This document shows positions 37,508-46,652 of a stretch of DNA of 64,000 nucleotides, piece after piece. A model generated the notes under the pieces. It had not been told where the DNA came from. It did no database searches and was given only the letters and a program-made list of their open reading frames with translations. Position 1 is the stretch's first letter; every line of letters begins with the position of its first letter. Where the stretch lies: the NCBI GenBank assembly GCA_963834725.1, contig CAWICN010000001.1, forward strand, positions 3,534,001-3,598,000. Direction: 5' to 3'. The position numbers and the translations under genes were made by a program. This DNA comes from PALSA-693 sp963834725. GTDB taxonomy: Bacteria > Actinomycetota > Acidimicrobiia > Acidimicrobiales > Palsa-688.

Positions 37508-38221
37508 GTGTTTCGAGGTACCGCCCACATCTATGACTTGATCTACGAGGCGAGCGGAAAGGACTACGCGGCCGAGGCTCGAGAGGTCGACGATGAGATC
37601 CGAAGCCGGAACGCGGCGGCCCGCTCGTTGCTGGATGTCGCGTGTGGCACCGGCGGTCACCTGCGCTGCCTACGGGGTTCCTACGAGGTCGCGGGGGTCG
37701 ACATCGACCCGGCGATGCTGGCTGAGGCCCGTAAGCACCTGCCGGGCATACAGCTGAGGGAAGGGGACATGCGCTTGCTCTCATTGGGCTGCCGCTTTGA
37801 CGCCGTGGTGTGCCTGTTCAGCTCTATCGGCTATATGGCTTCGACCGACGAACTGGACGTCGCGATCGCCGCGATGGCCGCCCACCTCAATCCAGGGGGC
37901 GTGCTCATCGTCGACGGCTGGGTCCGCCCCAGCGAGTGGATCGAGCCGGGGACCACCCACGTCGAAGTAGCCGAGGCGGAGGGTCTGAAGGTGGTGCGGG
38001 TGGGCGGGTCGCGGCGTGAGGGGAAGCACACATATCTCGAAATGCACCATCTGGTGGCCAGTTTGCAGCGGATCGATCACATCGTCGACGAGCATGCTCT
38101 CACCCTGTTTAGCGACGACGAGTACCGTTCGGCCTTCGAGGGTGCGGGCCTTGCGGTCGAATCGGCGGCCTCCCCGATGCCCGGCCGTGATCGTTACATC
38201 GGCCAGGCGGCACCAACATGA
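37508..38221 (+). CDS. SAM-dependent methyltransferase (class I, sugar-N-methylase-like)
   Basis: GTG 37508 has a gaggaggaacca ribosome site. The 237-residue protein starts FRGTAHIYDLIYEASGKDY, common to TylM1/DesVI-type enzymes. Motif I is LLDVACGTGGHLRCL (residues about 40-54), motif II VAGVDIDPAMLAEAR, and then DAVVCLFSSIGYM and LNPGGVLIVDGWV. These bind S-adenosylmethionine; the acceptor substrate is unknown. The unbroken frame and good codon use suggest it is functional. It is followed by two damaged genes on the same strand, so it may be the first of a former operon. Confidence 0.88.
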   Translation: MFRGTAHIYDLIYEASGKDYAAEAREVDDEIRSRNAAARSLLDVACGTGGHLRCLRGSYEVAGVDIDPAMLAEARKHLPGIQLREGDMRLLSLGCRFDAVVCLFSSIGYMASTDELDVAIAAMAAHLNPGGVLIVDGWVRPSEWIEPGTTHVEVAEAEGLKVVRVGGSRREGKHTYLEMHHLVASLQRIDHIVDEHALTLFSDDEYRSAFEGAGLAVESAASPMPGRDRYIGQAAPT

Positions 38222-38280
38222 GAGCTGCAGCCTGCCACGGTGTCGATCAGCTACTCCCCACAGCCGGATAGGGGAGATCG

Positions 38281-39228
38281 ATGACCGACGCCGGTGATTC
38301 GCACGCTGCTGTCGAACGCGTGTGGCAGGAGGCCCACGGCGACCCGAAAGCCGCTTTGCAGCAGGGGCTGAACCCCTCCGACCTCACCACCGTACTGCTC
38401 GACGTGGCGCGAAACAGAGCGTCGGTGGTCAGCCCGGCCCGACTGGCAACGCTGGAGGGACGACCGGTATGTCCAGCCGGCCGCCAGTGACCCGCGGCGG
38501 ATCTGGCAGGTCGAGAGCCGACTATGGGATCTCCTGCCGGGCCAGTTCTCCGGGATCGAGCTGTCACCGGTCACGGCCCTGGGCACCTGCTCGGCCGTCG
38601 CCACCGTGTACTAGAACCGGGTGATCTCCACCATGCGGGGCAGCGAGGTGGTGAGTGACCCCACCAACGTCTTAGCCCTCGAAGCAGCTGCCCGACGGAA
38701 ACAGAACCCCGCCGCCCCGGTCAACCTGGCCGCGTGTGTCCGCGTTCTACGAGCCAAACGTTTCGACGGTGAAGGCCTGTTCCAGCATTTCCGCATCTTC
38801 GCGCTCCTCTCCAGCGGACGGGATCGAGGCTCGTGCTTGACCGAGAGCGAGATGCTGACCGGACATCTGCGGTTCTGGCTCGACGCCATCACTGATATCG
38901 CCCCGAACCTGGCCGTGCGAGCCGAGCTGAGCGCCTTCGACGCGCCCGTGCTGCTCGAAAGGTTCCGCGACACCGTTTCGGCAGATTTGTCAGTGCTGCC
39001 CGGCGCGACAGAGATCGAAGACTTGGCCCGGGAGCGGGGGCGCGGCTAGTACACGTCGGGTGCTATCCGTATCGCCTTCGAGGACCACCCCTCCATCGGT
39101 GAGATCGGCGACGGCGGGTTCACGGACTGGACGCCAGGCTGATGGCCGACAGCAAAGAGCGCTGCCTGATCTCGTGCATCGCTACCGAGCGCCTGACCGC
39201 CGCGGCGAACGTATCGTCTGAGCCGTGA
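38281..39228 (+). pseudogene. Conserved hypothetical gene with two nonsense codons and frameshifts
   Basis: ATG 38281 has a ggggag ribosome site. Coding character runs through DSHAAVERVWQEAHGDP, then shifts near 38430 to RWRDDRYVQPAASDPRRIWQ and GIELSPVTALGTCSAVATVY. An in-frame TAG (about 38612) interrupts before NRVISTMRGSEVVSDPTNVL. A second TAG at 39047-39049 precedes YTSGAIRIAFEDHPSIGEIG, and a final slip near 39132 leads to LMADSKERCLISCIATERL and the stop at 39226. The unit would be about 310 residues. I do not recognise the function. Four lesions make it a clear pseudogene. Its last base pairs overlap the next gene's GTG. Confidence 0.7.
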
Positions 39229-39325
39229 GTACCACCGGTGAGTGGGAGCCCGAGGCAGCGAACTGGCGGCTCTGGGCCCGCACACCGGGCCACGATGCCT
39301 ACTGGTACTACCGGGACGCCTTTTT
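39225..39325 (+). pseudogene. 5' part of a SAM methyltransferase gene split by the IS21 insertion
   Basis: GTG 39225 starts a frame EAANWRLWARTPGHDAYWYY, then RDAFF, that stops inside the IS21 end. The continuation (FFDSLVPPAGRG, then the SAM motif) lies 6 kb away at 45313. Removing 39326-45317 restores one open frame. The duplicated target is CTTTTT (39320-39325 and 45312-45317). The start overlaps the stop of the preceding pseudogene. Confidence 0.9.
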
Positions 39326-39451
39326 TTAGTTTGACATCCTGATCTGGCCCCACCTGGAGCCATTTCGATGACCTGAAGTGGCCCCACCCCCAACCCCCCA
39401 AACATCCCTACGTTGCGTGGTTGCTGAAGCCCACAACAGAGGGAGAAGGAG

Positions 39452-40979
39452 ATGAAGAGGGTGGAGCTGTACGAGAAGATGAGAAAGGCACATCGAGAGG
39501 AAGGGCTCGGGATTCGGGCTCTGGCGGCGCGCTTCTGTGTGCACCGCCGAACGGTGCGGACGGCCCTGGCGTCGGCGACACCGCCGGCCCGTAAGATGCC
39601 GGATCGGATCGCCCCGGCGTTGGGGCCCTGGCAGGACCTGGTGCGCCAGTGGCTGAGCGAGGATCGCTTGGCGCCGCCGAAGCAACGCCACACCGGGCAT
39701 CGCATTTGGACAAGCCTGACGGAGGAGTACGGCGCCGTGGTGGCCGAGTCCACGGTGCGGGCCTATGTGGCCCAGGTTCGAGCCGAGCTGGAGGACCACC
39801 TGGGGAAGGTGACCGTGCCCCAGACCCACGGGCTGGGTGCCGAGGCCGAGGTGGACTTCGGGCTCTTCAGCGCCTATATCGCCGGGACCTCGGAGCCGCT
39901 GTGGATGTTCTGTATGCGCCTGTCGGCGTCGGGGCGCGGGTACCACGAGGCGTTCGGCAACCAGGCCATCGAGTCGTTCCTGGAGGGCCACGTGCACGCC
40001 TTCGAGCATTTCGGGGGCGTGCCGGCGGGCATGATCCGCTACGACAACCTGAAGGACGCCGTGATCAAGGTGCTGTTGGGCCGGGCCCGACTGGAGAACG
40101 AGCGTTTCGTGGCCCTGCGGTCCCATTATGGCTTCGAGTCCTGGTACTGCCTTCCGGGACTGAAGGGCAGTCATGAGAAGGGGGGCGTGGAGAACGAGAT
40201 CGGCAGATTCCGGCGCAATCATCTGGTGCCCGTGCCTCGGGTGGCCAGCCTGGCCGGGCTGAACGATCTGCTGGCCGGGGCGGATGCCGCCGACGCCCGC
40301 CACATCGCCTGGCGGGCCCAGAGTGTGGGGGAGGCGTTCGCGGCCGAAGCCGCCTGGCTGCGCCCCCTGCCCGAACATGGGCACGACATCGCCACCATGC
40401 TGCGCCCGGTGGTGGACACCAAGGCCCGCATTGTGGTGCGCCAGTCGATGTACTCGGTGCCGGTGCGGCTGTGCCGGCGGCGGGTGGAGGTGCGCCTGCG
40501 GGCCCGGGACTTCGACGTGGTTTCCGACGGCAAGCTGGTGGCCTGTCATGAGCGGGCCCTGCACAAGGGCGAGGAGCACCTGACCCTGGACCACTACCTG
40601 GAGGTGCTGGTGCGCAAGCCGGGGGCCCAGGCCGGCTCCACCGCCTTGGCCCAGGCCCGAGCTTGTGGGGCGTTCGGCCCCACCCACCAAGCGTTCTGGG
40701 ACCTGGCCCGGCGCCGACTGGGGGACGGGGCGGGCACCCGGGCTTTGTGCATGGTGCTGCTGCTGCAGCGACACCTGCCCGCCGGCTCGGTGATGGCCGG
40801 CATGCAAGCGGCCCTGAGCATGGGCAGCGTTGACCCTGAGGTGGGTGGCCGTGGAGTCCCGCCGCCACCAAGATGGGACCCAGCCGGTGGCACTGGTGGT
40901 GCCCATCGGGGCTGGCCTGGCCCACCGCCCCCCGCCGACACTGCACAGCTATGACGAGCTGCTGGGGGTGGCCCGGTGA
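39452..40979 (+). CDS. istA: IstA transposase of the IS21 element (C-terminal frameshift)
   Basis: ATG 39452 follows ggagaaggag. The protein has an N-terminal helix-turn-helix (GIRALAARFCVHRRTVRTAL, residues about 14-33). An integrase-like DDE domain follows: Asp in EAEVDFGLFSAYI, Asp in MIRYDNLKDAVIK and Glu in GSHEKGGVENEIGRF. A beta-barrel-like C-terminal region comes next (YSVPVRLCRRRVEVRLRARD). Near 40845 the frame slips; the proper ending VAVESRRHQDGTQPVALVV, then LHSYDELLGVAR, is in the next frame and stops at 40977, overlapping istB's GTG. Catalytic residues lie before the slip. Confidence 0.88.
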
Positions 40980-41202
40980 ACGGGCTCACCGACGCTGCCG
41001 CCGAGGCCGCCATCGGCGCCGCCTGTCGGGTCCTGCACCAGCCCACCGTGCGCGACGAGGCCGCCCGCCTGGCCGAGGTGGCCGCCAGCGAGCGCCACAC
41101 CCACCGGGCCTATCTGGCCGAGGTGCTCACCGCCGAGGTCGACGACCGCGACGCCCGCCGCCGGGCCCGCCGTGTGGTGGAGGCCCGTTTCCCGCGCATG
41201 AA
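40976..41202 (+). pseudogene. istB: 5' part of istB (helper ATPase), interrupted
   Basis: GTG 40976 overlaps the istA stop. The 75 codons (AIGAACRVLHQPTVRDEAAR, then RRARRVVEARFPRMK) are the N-terminal helical part of IstB. At 41202 the serine-recombinase transposon begins; the rest continues at 43762 with RLSDFD. Joining 41202 to 43762 gives an unbroken frame of about 271 residues. Confidence 0.88.
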
Positions 41203-42771
41203 GACACCGGGAACGCAATCCGCCCGACCCTAGCCGTCGACTTTGACACTCCTTTGCCGGCAGCGGGATTTTGAAGGACAGCTCGACCCGAGCCTCGGTT
41301 ATGACGACGCGGTCGAGAACGAGGCGTAGGAGTTCCTGGCGCTCAGCGAAGCTCATCTCCTCAAGGCGGGCGGTGACCTTGCGGCTGAATTCCTCGACGC
41401 GCTTTTTCAAATCGGCACGTGTGAAGCGTTGGTTTTGTTCCTGCGCGGCAATCCATTCAAGTTCTGCCATCCGCTCATTGAGTGGCCGTTGCCGGGTTTC
41501 GAGGTCGGCCAGTGCGATCGCGCCTGCCTGGTAGGCGTCCACCAGCCGGCGCAGCTGGCCGCGCAGTTCGCTGAGCTGTCGGCCTGCGCCGGACCGGGGG
41601 TCGTTGTCGTTGGCTATGTCCGTGCACGCCCGGACCATGAGCTCGGGCCGGCGCAAATGGCGCACCACCTCGGCCCATACCAGATCGTCGAGCTCGTCGG
41701 CCCGGGCTGCCGGCTGTGAACAGCGGAGCTTTTCGGCCCGCAGGTGCATGGGCAGCACCGCGTGGCAGCGGTAGTAGCGGTGAGGGCCGTTGGGCTTCAT
41801 CCTGGCGGCCGCGGCTCGGGCCTGGCCGCACTCGCCGCAGCGCACCAGATAGCGCAGTAGATAGCATTCGGAGCCGACGTGGCGGGGCTGAACTGGGCGT
41901 TGTGCTGGTGTAGGGCCTGGGAGCGGGTCCAGGTGTCGAGATCGACGATCGCCGGCACGGTCACACCGATCCATTCCTCTCGGGGCCGTTCGGAACGCAG
42001 GGCGCGATGACCCGGGGAGTGGCGAGGAACCCGGGCCGACGCCGGAAGCTCCGTGCGCCGGTTGTAGTAGAGGGTGCCGGCGTAGGCGGGCTGGCGCAGC
42101 AGGCGGTCGAGCGTGGAGGTCTGCCAGATCTGCTTTCCTTTCGGTGTGGCGATGCCGGCTTCGGTCAAGCGGATGGCGATCTGGCGAACCGATAGGCCCT
42201 CATCAACGTGCCAATCGAAGATCTGCCGGACCACGTCAGCCTCTTCCTGGCTTACGACCAGGCGGGCCGGAAGGCCGTCGGCGGCGGGCGCCTTGCGATA
42301 ACCGAAGGGGACGATGCCAGAGACGACCGCACCCTGGCGGGCTCGCCACAGTTTGCCGCGACGGTTACGTTCCACGATCTTGGTCCGCTCGAACTCGGCC
42401 ACCGCGGCTTGGATCTGCACCATCAAACGGCCCTGCGGGTCATCGCTGGGTCCGCCTTCGCAGAAAATCACGGAGACCCCGAAGCGGCCCAGCTCGTCGA
42501 GCACGAGCATCTGATGGACGTAGTTGCGGGCCAGCCGGTCCGGACAGAGCGCCACCACCGCGTCGATCAGCCCGGCTGCGGCCGCGTCGCGCACCCGGTC
42601 CAGCCCGGGCCGGTCCAGGCTGGTGCCCGAGTAGCCGTCGTCGGTGCAGGTCATCTCCACCACCCAGTCTTCGCCCGCGGCGCCGGTCTGCAGGGCGTCG
42701 AGCTGGGAACCGATGGTTCGTTCCTTCTCCTGGCGGTCGGTCGAGACACGGGCATAGAGCGCCACTCTCAT
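41203..42771 (-). CDS. Large serine recombinase (frameshifted in the zinc-ribbon region)
   Basis: ATG 42771 begins the resolvase domain: MRVALYARVSTDRQEKERT (catalytic Ser in ARVST), LDRPGLDRVR and LARNYVHQMLVLDEL. The Recombinase domain follows (IVPFGYRKAP, EADVVRQIFDWHVDEGLS). Near 41886 the frame slips by one, then resumes RHVGSECYLLRYLVRCGECG and a zinc ribbon (CGECG ... RYYRCHAV), with a coiled-coil segment (LKKRVEEFSRKVTARLEEM) and RLVLDRVVITEARVELSF. No stop is seen before the element's left end, so the present frame runs on into antisense istB. The enzyme would normally move the element by Ser-mediated strand exchange; the slip probably inactivates it. Confidence 0.82.
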
Positions 42772-43037
42772 GGGATCCCTCCAATCACGAGCCGATAGGC
42801 GGACTGCAACGACAGCAGGCGGGCGTCGGTCCCGGTCCAGCGAGGCTCGGGCGCCTGGTTCACCACGACCTGCCAGGCCGGCCGTCGGGTGGCCAGCCCG
42901 GCCAGCCCGAACCGCTCCAGGCGCCGAACGGCCTCACCGTCGGGCGTCGCTCCCGCCACCACCGCGGCCCGCAACTCCTCATAAGCGCGCCACCAGCCGG
43001 CATCACGCACGTCTCGCGCCGGTCGCGGTCGGGCCAC
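42768..43037 (-). CDS. Small conserved protein of the serine-recombinase transposon
   Basis: The 89-residue frame overlaps the recombinase start by four bases and the end of the helix-turn-helix gene by 35 bases, so all three should be co-translated. It is helical with Trp residues (DAGWWRAYEELRAAVVAG, RRLERFGLAGLATRRPAWQ, LLSLQSAYRLVIGG). No known domain is recognised. Its constant place between regulator and recombinase suggests a transposition accessory factor (inference). Confidence 0.6.
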   Translation of the reverse strand: MARPRPARDVRDAGWWRAYEELRAAVVAGATPDGEAVRRLERFGLAGLATRRPAWQVVVNQAPEPRWTGTDARLLSLQSAYRLVIGGIP

Positions 43038-43551
43038 TTTTGGGCACCAGCAGACGCTCCACCGTCCGCCGGTGCAAGCTGATACCGAAGCGTTCCGCGA
43101 CTCGGCGGGCCAGCTCGGCGCCCGACGCGTCCGGATCGTCGTTCTTGTTCTGGCGTACGAACTCGACCACCTCGACCGACGCCTTAAGCGGACCCTTGCG
43201 GCCCCGCTTGCCTTCGGCCAACCCGGCCAAGCCCCGAGCTTCGAAGGCCCGGCGCAGTATATAGAAGGTCTGGCGGGACACCCCGAAGACCCGACATGCC
43301 TCAGCCACGGTCATCTCGCCCTGGGCCGGCGCTCGCAGCATCTCGTAGCGGACCTGGAGACGATCCTCGGCGTCGAAGAAGTCGGGGTAGTCCACAAACG
43401 TCGGCGCCACCACCTTCTGGGGGGCCGGATTCCATGCACCCTGCGCCTTGAGCGCCCGGCGCTTCTCGGCACTAGCCACGAACCCACTATAACGACACTC
43501 GTGTAACTTGTCACGCAGTATCTGTCGCATTGTCCGCAACTGTCTGATCAT
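43003..43551 (-). CDS. Helix-turn-helix protein of the serine-recombinase transposon
   Basis: The 182-residue protein has a central helix-turn-helix similar to transposase-type HTH domains: MTVAEACRVFGVSRQTFYIL, then RRAFEARGLAGLAEGKRGRK. A second helical part follows, with SGAELARRVAERFGISLHRR and TVERLLVPK. No DDE domain is present, so it is a DNA-binding accessory rather than a complete transposase. First gene of the three-gene unit on the reverse strand; the promoter should lie between 43552 and the right inverted repeat. Confidence 0.7.
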   Translation of the reverse strand: MIRQLRTMRQILRDKLHECRYSGFVASAEKRRALKAQGAWNPAPQKVVAPTFVDYPDFFDAEDRLQVRYEMLRAPAQGEMTVAEACRVFGVSRQTFYILRRAFEARGLAGLAEGKRGRKGPLKASVEVVEFVRQNKNDDPDASGAELARRVAERFGISLHRRTVERLLVPKSGPTATGARRA

Positions 43552-43761
43552 GCCCGACGAACCCAGCTGTCACTGACGACATCTTGCACAGTGCGGCACA
43601 CTTAGCCTGACAGTGCGGCATTCAATCAATGACACCTTTTGCGTCTTGGCGCCGTGTCAGAACACGCCTCTGGACTGCGGTTCGACGGATCCTCGGGTTC
43701 TCCGGATCGATATCAACGACGACCGAGAAGGTCAGACGACCATTTGCGTTCCCGGTGTCAA

Positions 43762-44350
43762 GCGGCTCTCCGATTTTGACTGCTCGGCGAACGCCAACCT
43801 CAATCCCGCCACCTTGGCCACCCTGGCCGTGGGCGCCTTCATCGACGCCGGCACCCCGGTGTGTTTGATCGGCAACTCCGGCACCGGCAAAAGCCACCTG
43901 CTCATCGGCACCGGCATCGCCGCCGCCGAGGCCGGACGGCGGGTGCGTTACGTCACCTGCGCCGCGCTGGTCAACGAGCTGGCCGAGGCGGCCGACGACC
44001 ACGTGCTGTCCCGGGTGGTGGGCTGCTACGGGCGCATGGAGCTGCTCTGCCTGGACGAGCTCGGCTATGTCAGTCTCGACCCCCGCGGCGCCGAGCTGCT
44101 GTTCCTGGTCATCACCGAGCGCGAGGAGCGGGCCTCCATCATGTGCGCCTCCAACGCCAGCTTCTCGGAGTGGGGGGCCACCTTCACCGACCCCCGCCTG
44201 GCTGCTGCCGTGGTGGACCGCATGACCTTTAGGGCGTTGATCATCGAGACCGGCAGCGACTCCTACCGGCTGCGCGCCAGCCGAGGGGCCAAGGCCCGCA
44301 CCGCCAAGACCACCCAGCCCGACAGCGCACGGCCGAACGGGGAGGGCTGA
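43762..44350 (+). pseudogene. istB: 3' part of istB (ATPase core)
   Basis: It continues the istB frame after the inserted transposon: RLSDFDCSANANLNPATLAT, then Walker A GNSGTGKSHL, Walker B LLCLDELGY, and CASNASFSEWGATFTDPRLA with the DRMTFRALIIETGSDSYRL ending. These are the DnaA-like AAA motifs of IstB. An in-frame start exists at 43613 within the inserted transposon, so a hybrid protein lacking the N-terminal helices could be made. Confidence 0.88.
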
Positions 44351-44353
44351 GCC

Positions 44354-44782
44354 ATGGCCGTTATCTCCAACTCGAACGGCCGCTGGGAGCTCGTCGATTC
44401 CCGCCGGACCATCATGGCCTACCGCCACCCCCACTCCTTCGACGACACCGGCCGCTGGCACTACGTCGACCCTATCGACGACCGCACCAACCAGCCCTAC
44501 CGCGACGACGACACCACCGATCTGGTCGACGACTTCATCGAATCGCTCATCATCTGCCGCTCCGGCTCCACCGCCGACGCCGGTGCCCAGCTGTCGGCCA
44601 TCGCCAGCCTCTTCGCCGAGCTCGACGCTCGTCTGCCCGAAACCATATTCGAGGCTCGCAACCAGGCCTACACCTGGCGGCAGATCGCCGGTCGTCTGGC
44701 CATGGGCGAATCCACCATCCGAAACCGCTACGGCAGCTACGTGGCTTGCCGCAAGGAGATGCCCCTGGACCACATCGACTGA
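44354..44782 (+). CDS. Third gene of the IS21 element, helix-turn-helix passenger
   Basis: The start ATG 44354 lies four bases after the istB stop, so it is translationally linked. The 142-residue acidic protein begins with a hydrophilic part (YRHPHSFDDTGRWHYVDPID) and has central helices (LVDDFIESLIICRSG; LFAELDARLPETIFEARN). It ends in a putative helix-turn-helix: YTWRQIAGRLAMGESTIRNR. Classical IS21 elements have only istA and istB, so this is an extra, possibly regulatory, gene. No family is recognised. Confidence 0.65.
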   Translation: MAVISNSNGRWELVDSRRTIMAYRHPHSFDDTGRWHYVDPIDDRTNQPYRDDDTTDLVDDFIESLIICRSGSTADAGAQLSAIASLFAELDARLPETIFEARNQAYTWRQIAGRLAMGESTIRNRYGSYVACRKEMPLDHID

Positions 44783-45311
44783 ATCCTCAACCAACCGAAT
44801 AGACCGGCCCCCACGCCCACCGCCCCCCGCCAAGCCATAATCCACAGAGCGAACGAAAGGAGATGTCTAGAGCGGCCAGGCTATCTGACTATGCCCTCAA
44901 CAGTCCGCGACCACGCCTAGGCACACCGCGGGCCGAGGCCTGAAGGGCACCCAGGAGCCCCTGGCGGGGCTCCTCCTCGATTGTGGGGCTGGCGCAACCG
45001 CTGGCACGCCCTCGTCAAGGCCCAGCCCTTCCGGGCGGCCTTCGGCCGGCCTTGACAACGGCTTCCTCGGCTGAAGACCCCCTGGCTCCCCCATCCTCAA
45101 AAGACATTGCCCGAACCACAAGTTCCGGCGCCTCCACATAAGAAGGTACTACCAATAGGAGGTCTCCTCACCCAGAGCGCGAACCTACACCGCCTAATGC
45201 AACAACCATGCTCGTCCCCGGTCGCACCCCGGACAAGCGTGACTACCGCGCGCCTACCGGTGGGGCCAAATCAGGCCATCACGGTGGGGCCAAATTGGGT
45301 TGACAAAACCA
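44783..45311. other. Noncoding right end of the IS21 element with two hairpins
   Basis: There is no gene in 530 bp. A perfect hairpin GGAGCCCC-tggc-GGGGCTCC (44954-44973) looks like the terminator of the ist operon. GTCAAGGCC (45014-45022) is inverted at 45048-45056. The last 55 bases carry two ggtggggccaaa boxes (45259, 45283), transposase-binding repeats that match the left end in inverse orientation. Confidence 0.65.
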
Positions 45312-45926
45312 CTTTTTCGACTCGCTCGTACCGCCGGCGGGACGCGGCTGTGTGGAGATCGGCTGCGGGGAGGGTCGGGTGGCCCGTGATCTCGCCGCCC
45401 GAGGCTATCGGGTCATCGGTGTCGACTCTTCGGACACGCTGCTGCGCCACGCCCGGGAGTCGGATCCTGCCGGCATTTGCGCTTTGGCGGACGGGGCGGC
45501 GCTTCCGTTTGCCGACGCTTCGCTCGATTGGCGGTCGCCTACAACTCGCTCCAGGTGGTGGCCGACATGACCGCCACGGTCGCCGAAGCGGCCCGAGTCC
45601 TGGCACCGGGCGGCCGGTTCTGCGTGGTCGTGAGCCACCCGCTCGCCGATGTGGGCCGCTTCGTTGATGACACGCCCGGGGCGGCGTTTGCCGTCCGAGA
45701 GGACTATTTCGCCCGGCGACGGCTTGAGGACAAGGTGGAGCGGGCCGGTCTCGAGATGACCTTCCGCGGCTGGACCTACTCGCTCGAGGACTACGCAATC
45801 GCGTTCGAGCAGGCCGGCTTGGTGATCGAGGCGATGCGCAAGCCGCGACCTTCGGGAGCACCGGACCGATACAGCCGCTGGGCCCGGGTTCCGATGTTCC
45901 TCCTCCTACGAGCGGCGAAGCCATGA
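45312..45926 (+). pseudogene. 3' part of the interrupted SAM methyltransferase gene (also frameshifted)
   Basis: It resumes with FFDSLVPPAGRG, motif I VEIGCGEGRVARDLAARG and VIGVDSSDTLLRHARE, up to ALPFADASLD. Near 45530 the frame slips by one to LAVAYNSLQVVADMTATVAE, ARVLAPGGRFCVVVSHPLAD and the ending RVPMFLLLRAAKP. These are class I methyltransferase motifs I, II, post-I and III in order. Joined to 39225-39325, the gene would encode about 235 residues. Two independent lesions (insertion and indel) make it dead. Confidence 0.88.
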
Positions 45927-45963
45927 ACCCTGACGGTGCGAGCCAGCCAGGAAGCGGATCCTG

Positions 45964-46499
45964 ATGACGGAGACCCGTGTGCTGGTGGCCTGCCCTGACT
46001 GCCATCTGTTCTGGGCCGCGGACGCCGAGCCGTGGTGCTCGCTGTCCGACCATCAGAGCCGACACCGGTCCTTCGAGATCCATTTGCATCGCACGCCCGT
46101 GAGGTTGCCCGATGGCACGGCGGTGATCGCGGTGTCGTCGATGCCACGGCACCCTACGAGCGGGCTAGGCAGCCGGACTTCGGGCTCTACCTCGACGAAA
46201 GATGGCGGCCCCCGTGGCCCCACGAGCGTCTGGAGTGGCCCGACTTCGGTGTCCCCAGCAACCGGGCCGGCATGATCAGCGCCCTCCGTGCCCTCCTGGA
46301 GCGGGCCCGGGCCGGAGCGCGAGTGGAGATTGGCTGCCTCGGAGGTCACGGGCGAACTGGAACGGCGCTGGCTTGCCTGGCCGTACTCACCGGTCTGCCT
46401 GCTGGCGATGCCGTGGCGTGGGTTCGGACCAACTACTGCGACAAGGCCGTGGAAACCGAAGACCAAGAAACGTTTGTCACCAGCTTGTCGGAGGGTTGA
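45964..46499 (+). CDS. Dual-specificity-type protein phosphatase with N-terminal Cys/His motif (frameshift inside)
   Basis: ATG 45964 starts VACPDCHLFWAADAEPWCS and SDHQSRHRSF, a possible zinc site, followed by LPDGTAVIAVS. Near 46140 the frame slips by one and continues APYERARQPDFGLYLDERWR, then the catalytic loop IGCLGGHGRTGTALACLAVL, which carries the Cys-x5-Arg signature of tyrosine/dual-specificity phosphatases, and ends DQETFVTSLSEG. The fold is complete apart from the slip. It follows the dead methyltransferase by 37 bp. Role unknown. Confidence 0.65.
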
Positions 46500-46652
46500 C
46501 CCGGTTCGGTGCTGGGCCCCCGGAACTGTCATCCCCTTCTGCCCGTCGCTATCCGGCTCGGCGACGAAGGGCCGGGGGAAGGCTTTCGCTGAGGCAACCA
46601 GGCTCGCCCCCCAGCCTCGAATGGCGCTCGTGTCGACCGCCAGAGGACCGTT

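Larger units (their letters stand above)
41203..43759 (-). mobile_element. Three-gene serine-recombinase transposon with 16-bp perfect inverted repeats
   Basis: Ends are GACACCGGGAACGCAA at 41203-41218 and its exact complement at 43744-43759. The flanking AA (41201-41202 and 43760-43761) is a 2-bp duplication: removing one copy and the element restores istB. The reverse strand encodes a helix-turn-helix protein, a small protein and a large serine recombinase, in that order with overlaps. Just inside the right end acagtgcggca occurs twice, 22 bp apart (43588-43598, 43610-43620), perhaps a recombinase or regulator site. Confidence 0.85.
39326..45311 (+). mobile_element. IS21-family element, itself interrupted by a serine-recombinase transposon
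   Basis: The left end (39326, TTAGTTTGACATCCTGATC) and the complement of the right end (45311, TGGTTTTGTCAACCCAATT) match in 21 of 29 positions, and both run into tggccccacc. Each end carries a second inner copy of that box (39377-39388 left; 45259-45270 and 45283-45294 right), the multiple terminal repeats expected for IS21. A 6-bp target duplication CTTTTT flanks it. It contains istA, istB and a third gene (44354). A 2.56-kb element at 41203-43759 sits inside istB; without it the IS21 would be about 3.4 kb. Confidence 0.88.

Noticed and set aside
39326..40906. A 526-codon reverse frame
   Set aside because: Antisense to istA, which has catalytic residues and a ribosome site.
43622..44845. 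A 407-codon reverse frame of Gly/Val/Asp-rich composition
   Set aside because: Antisense to istB and the following gene; no structure beyond GC-driven repeats.
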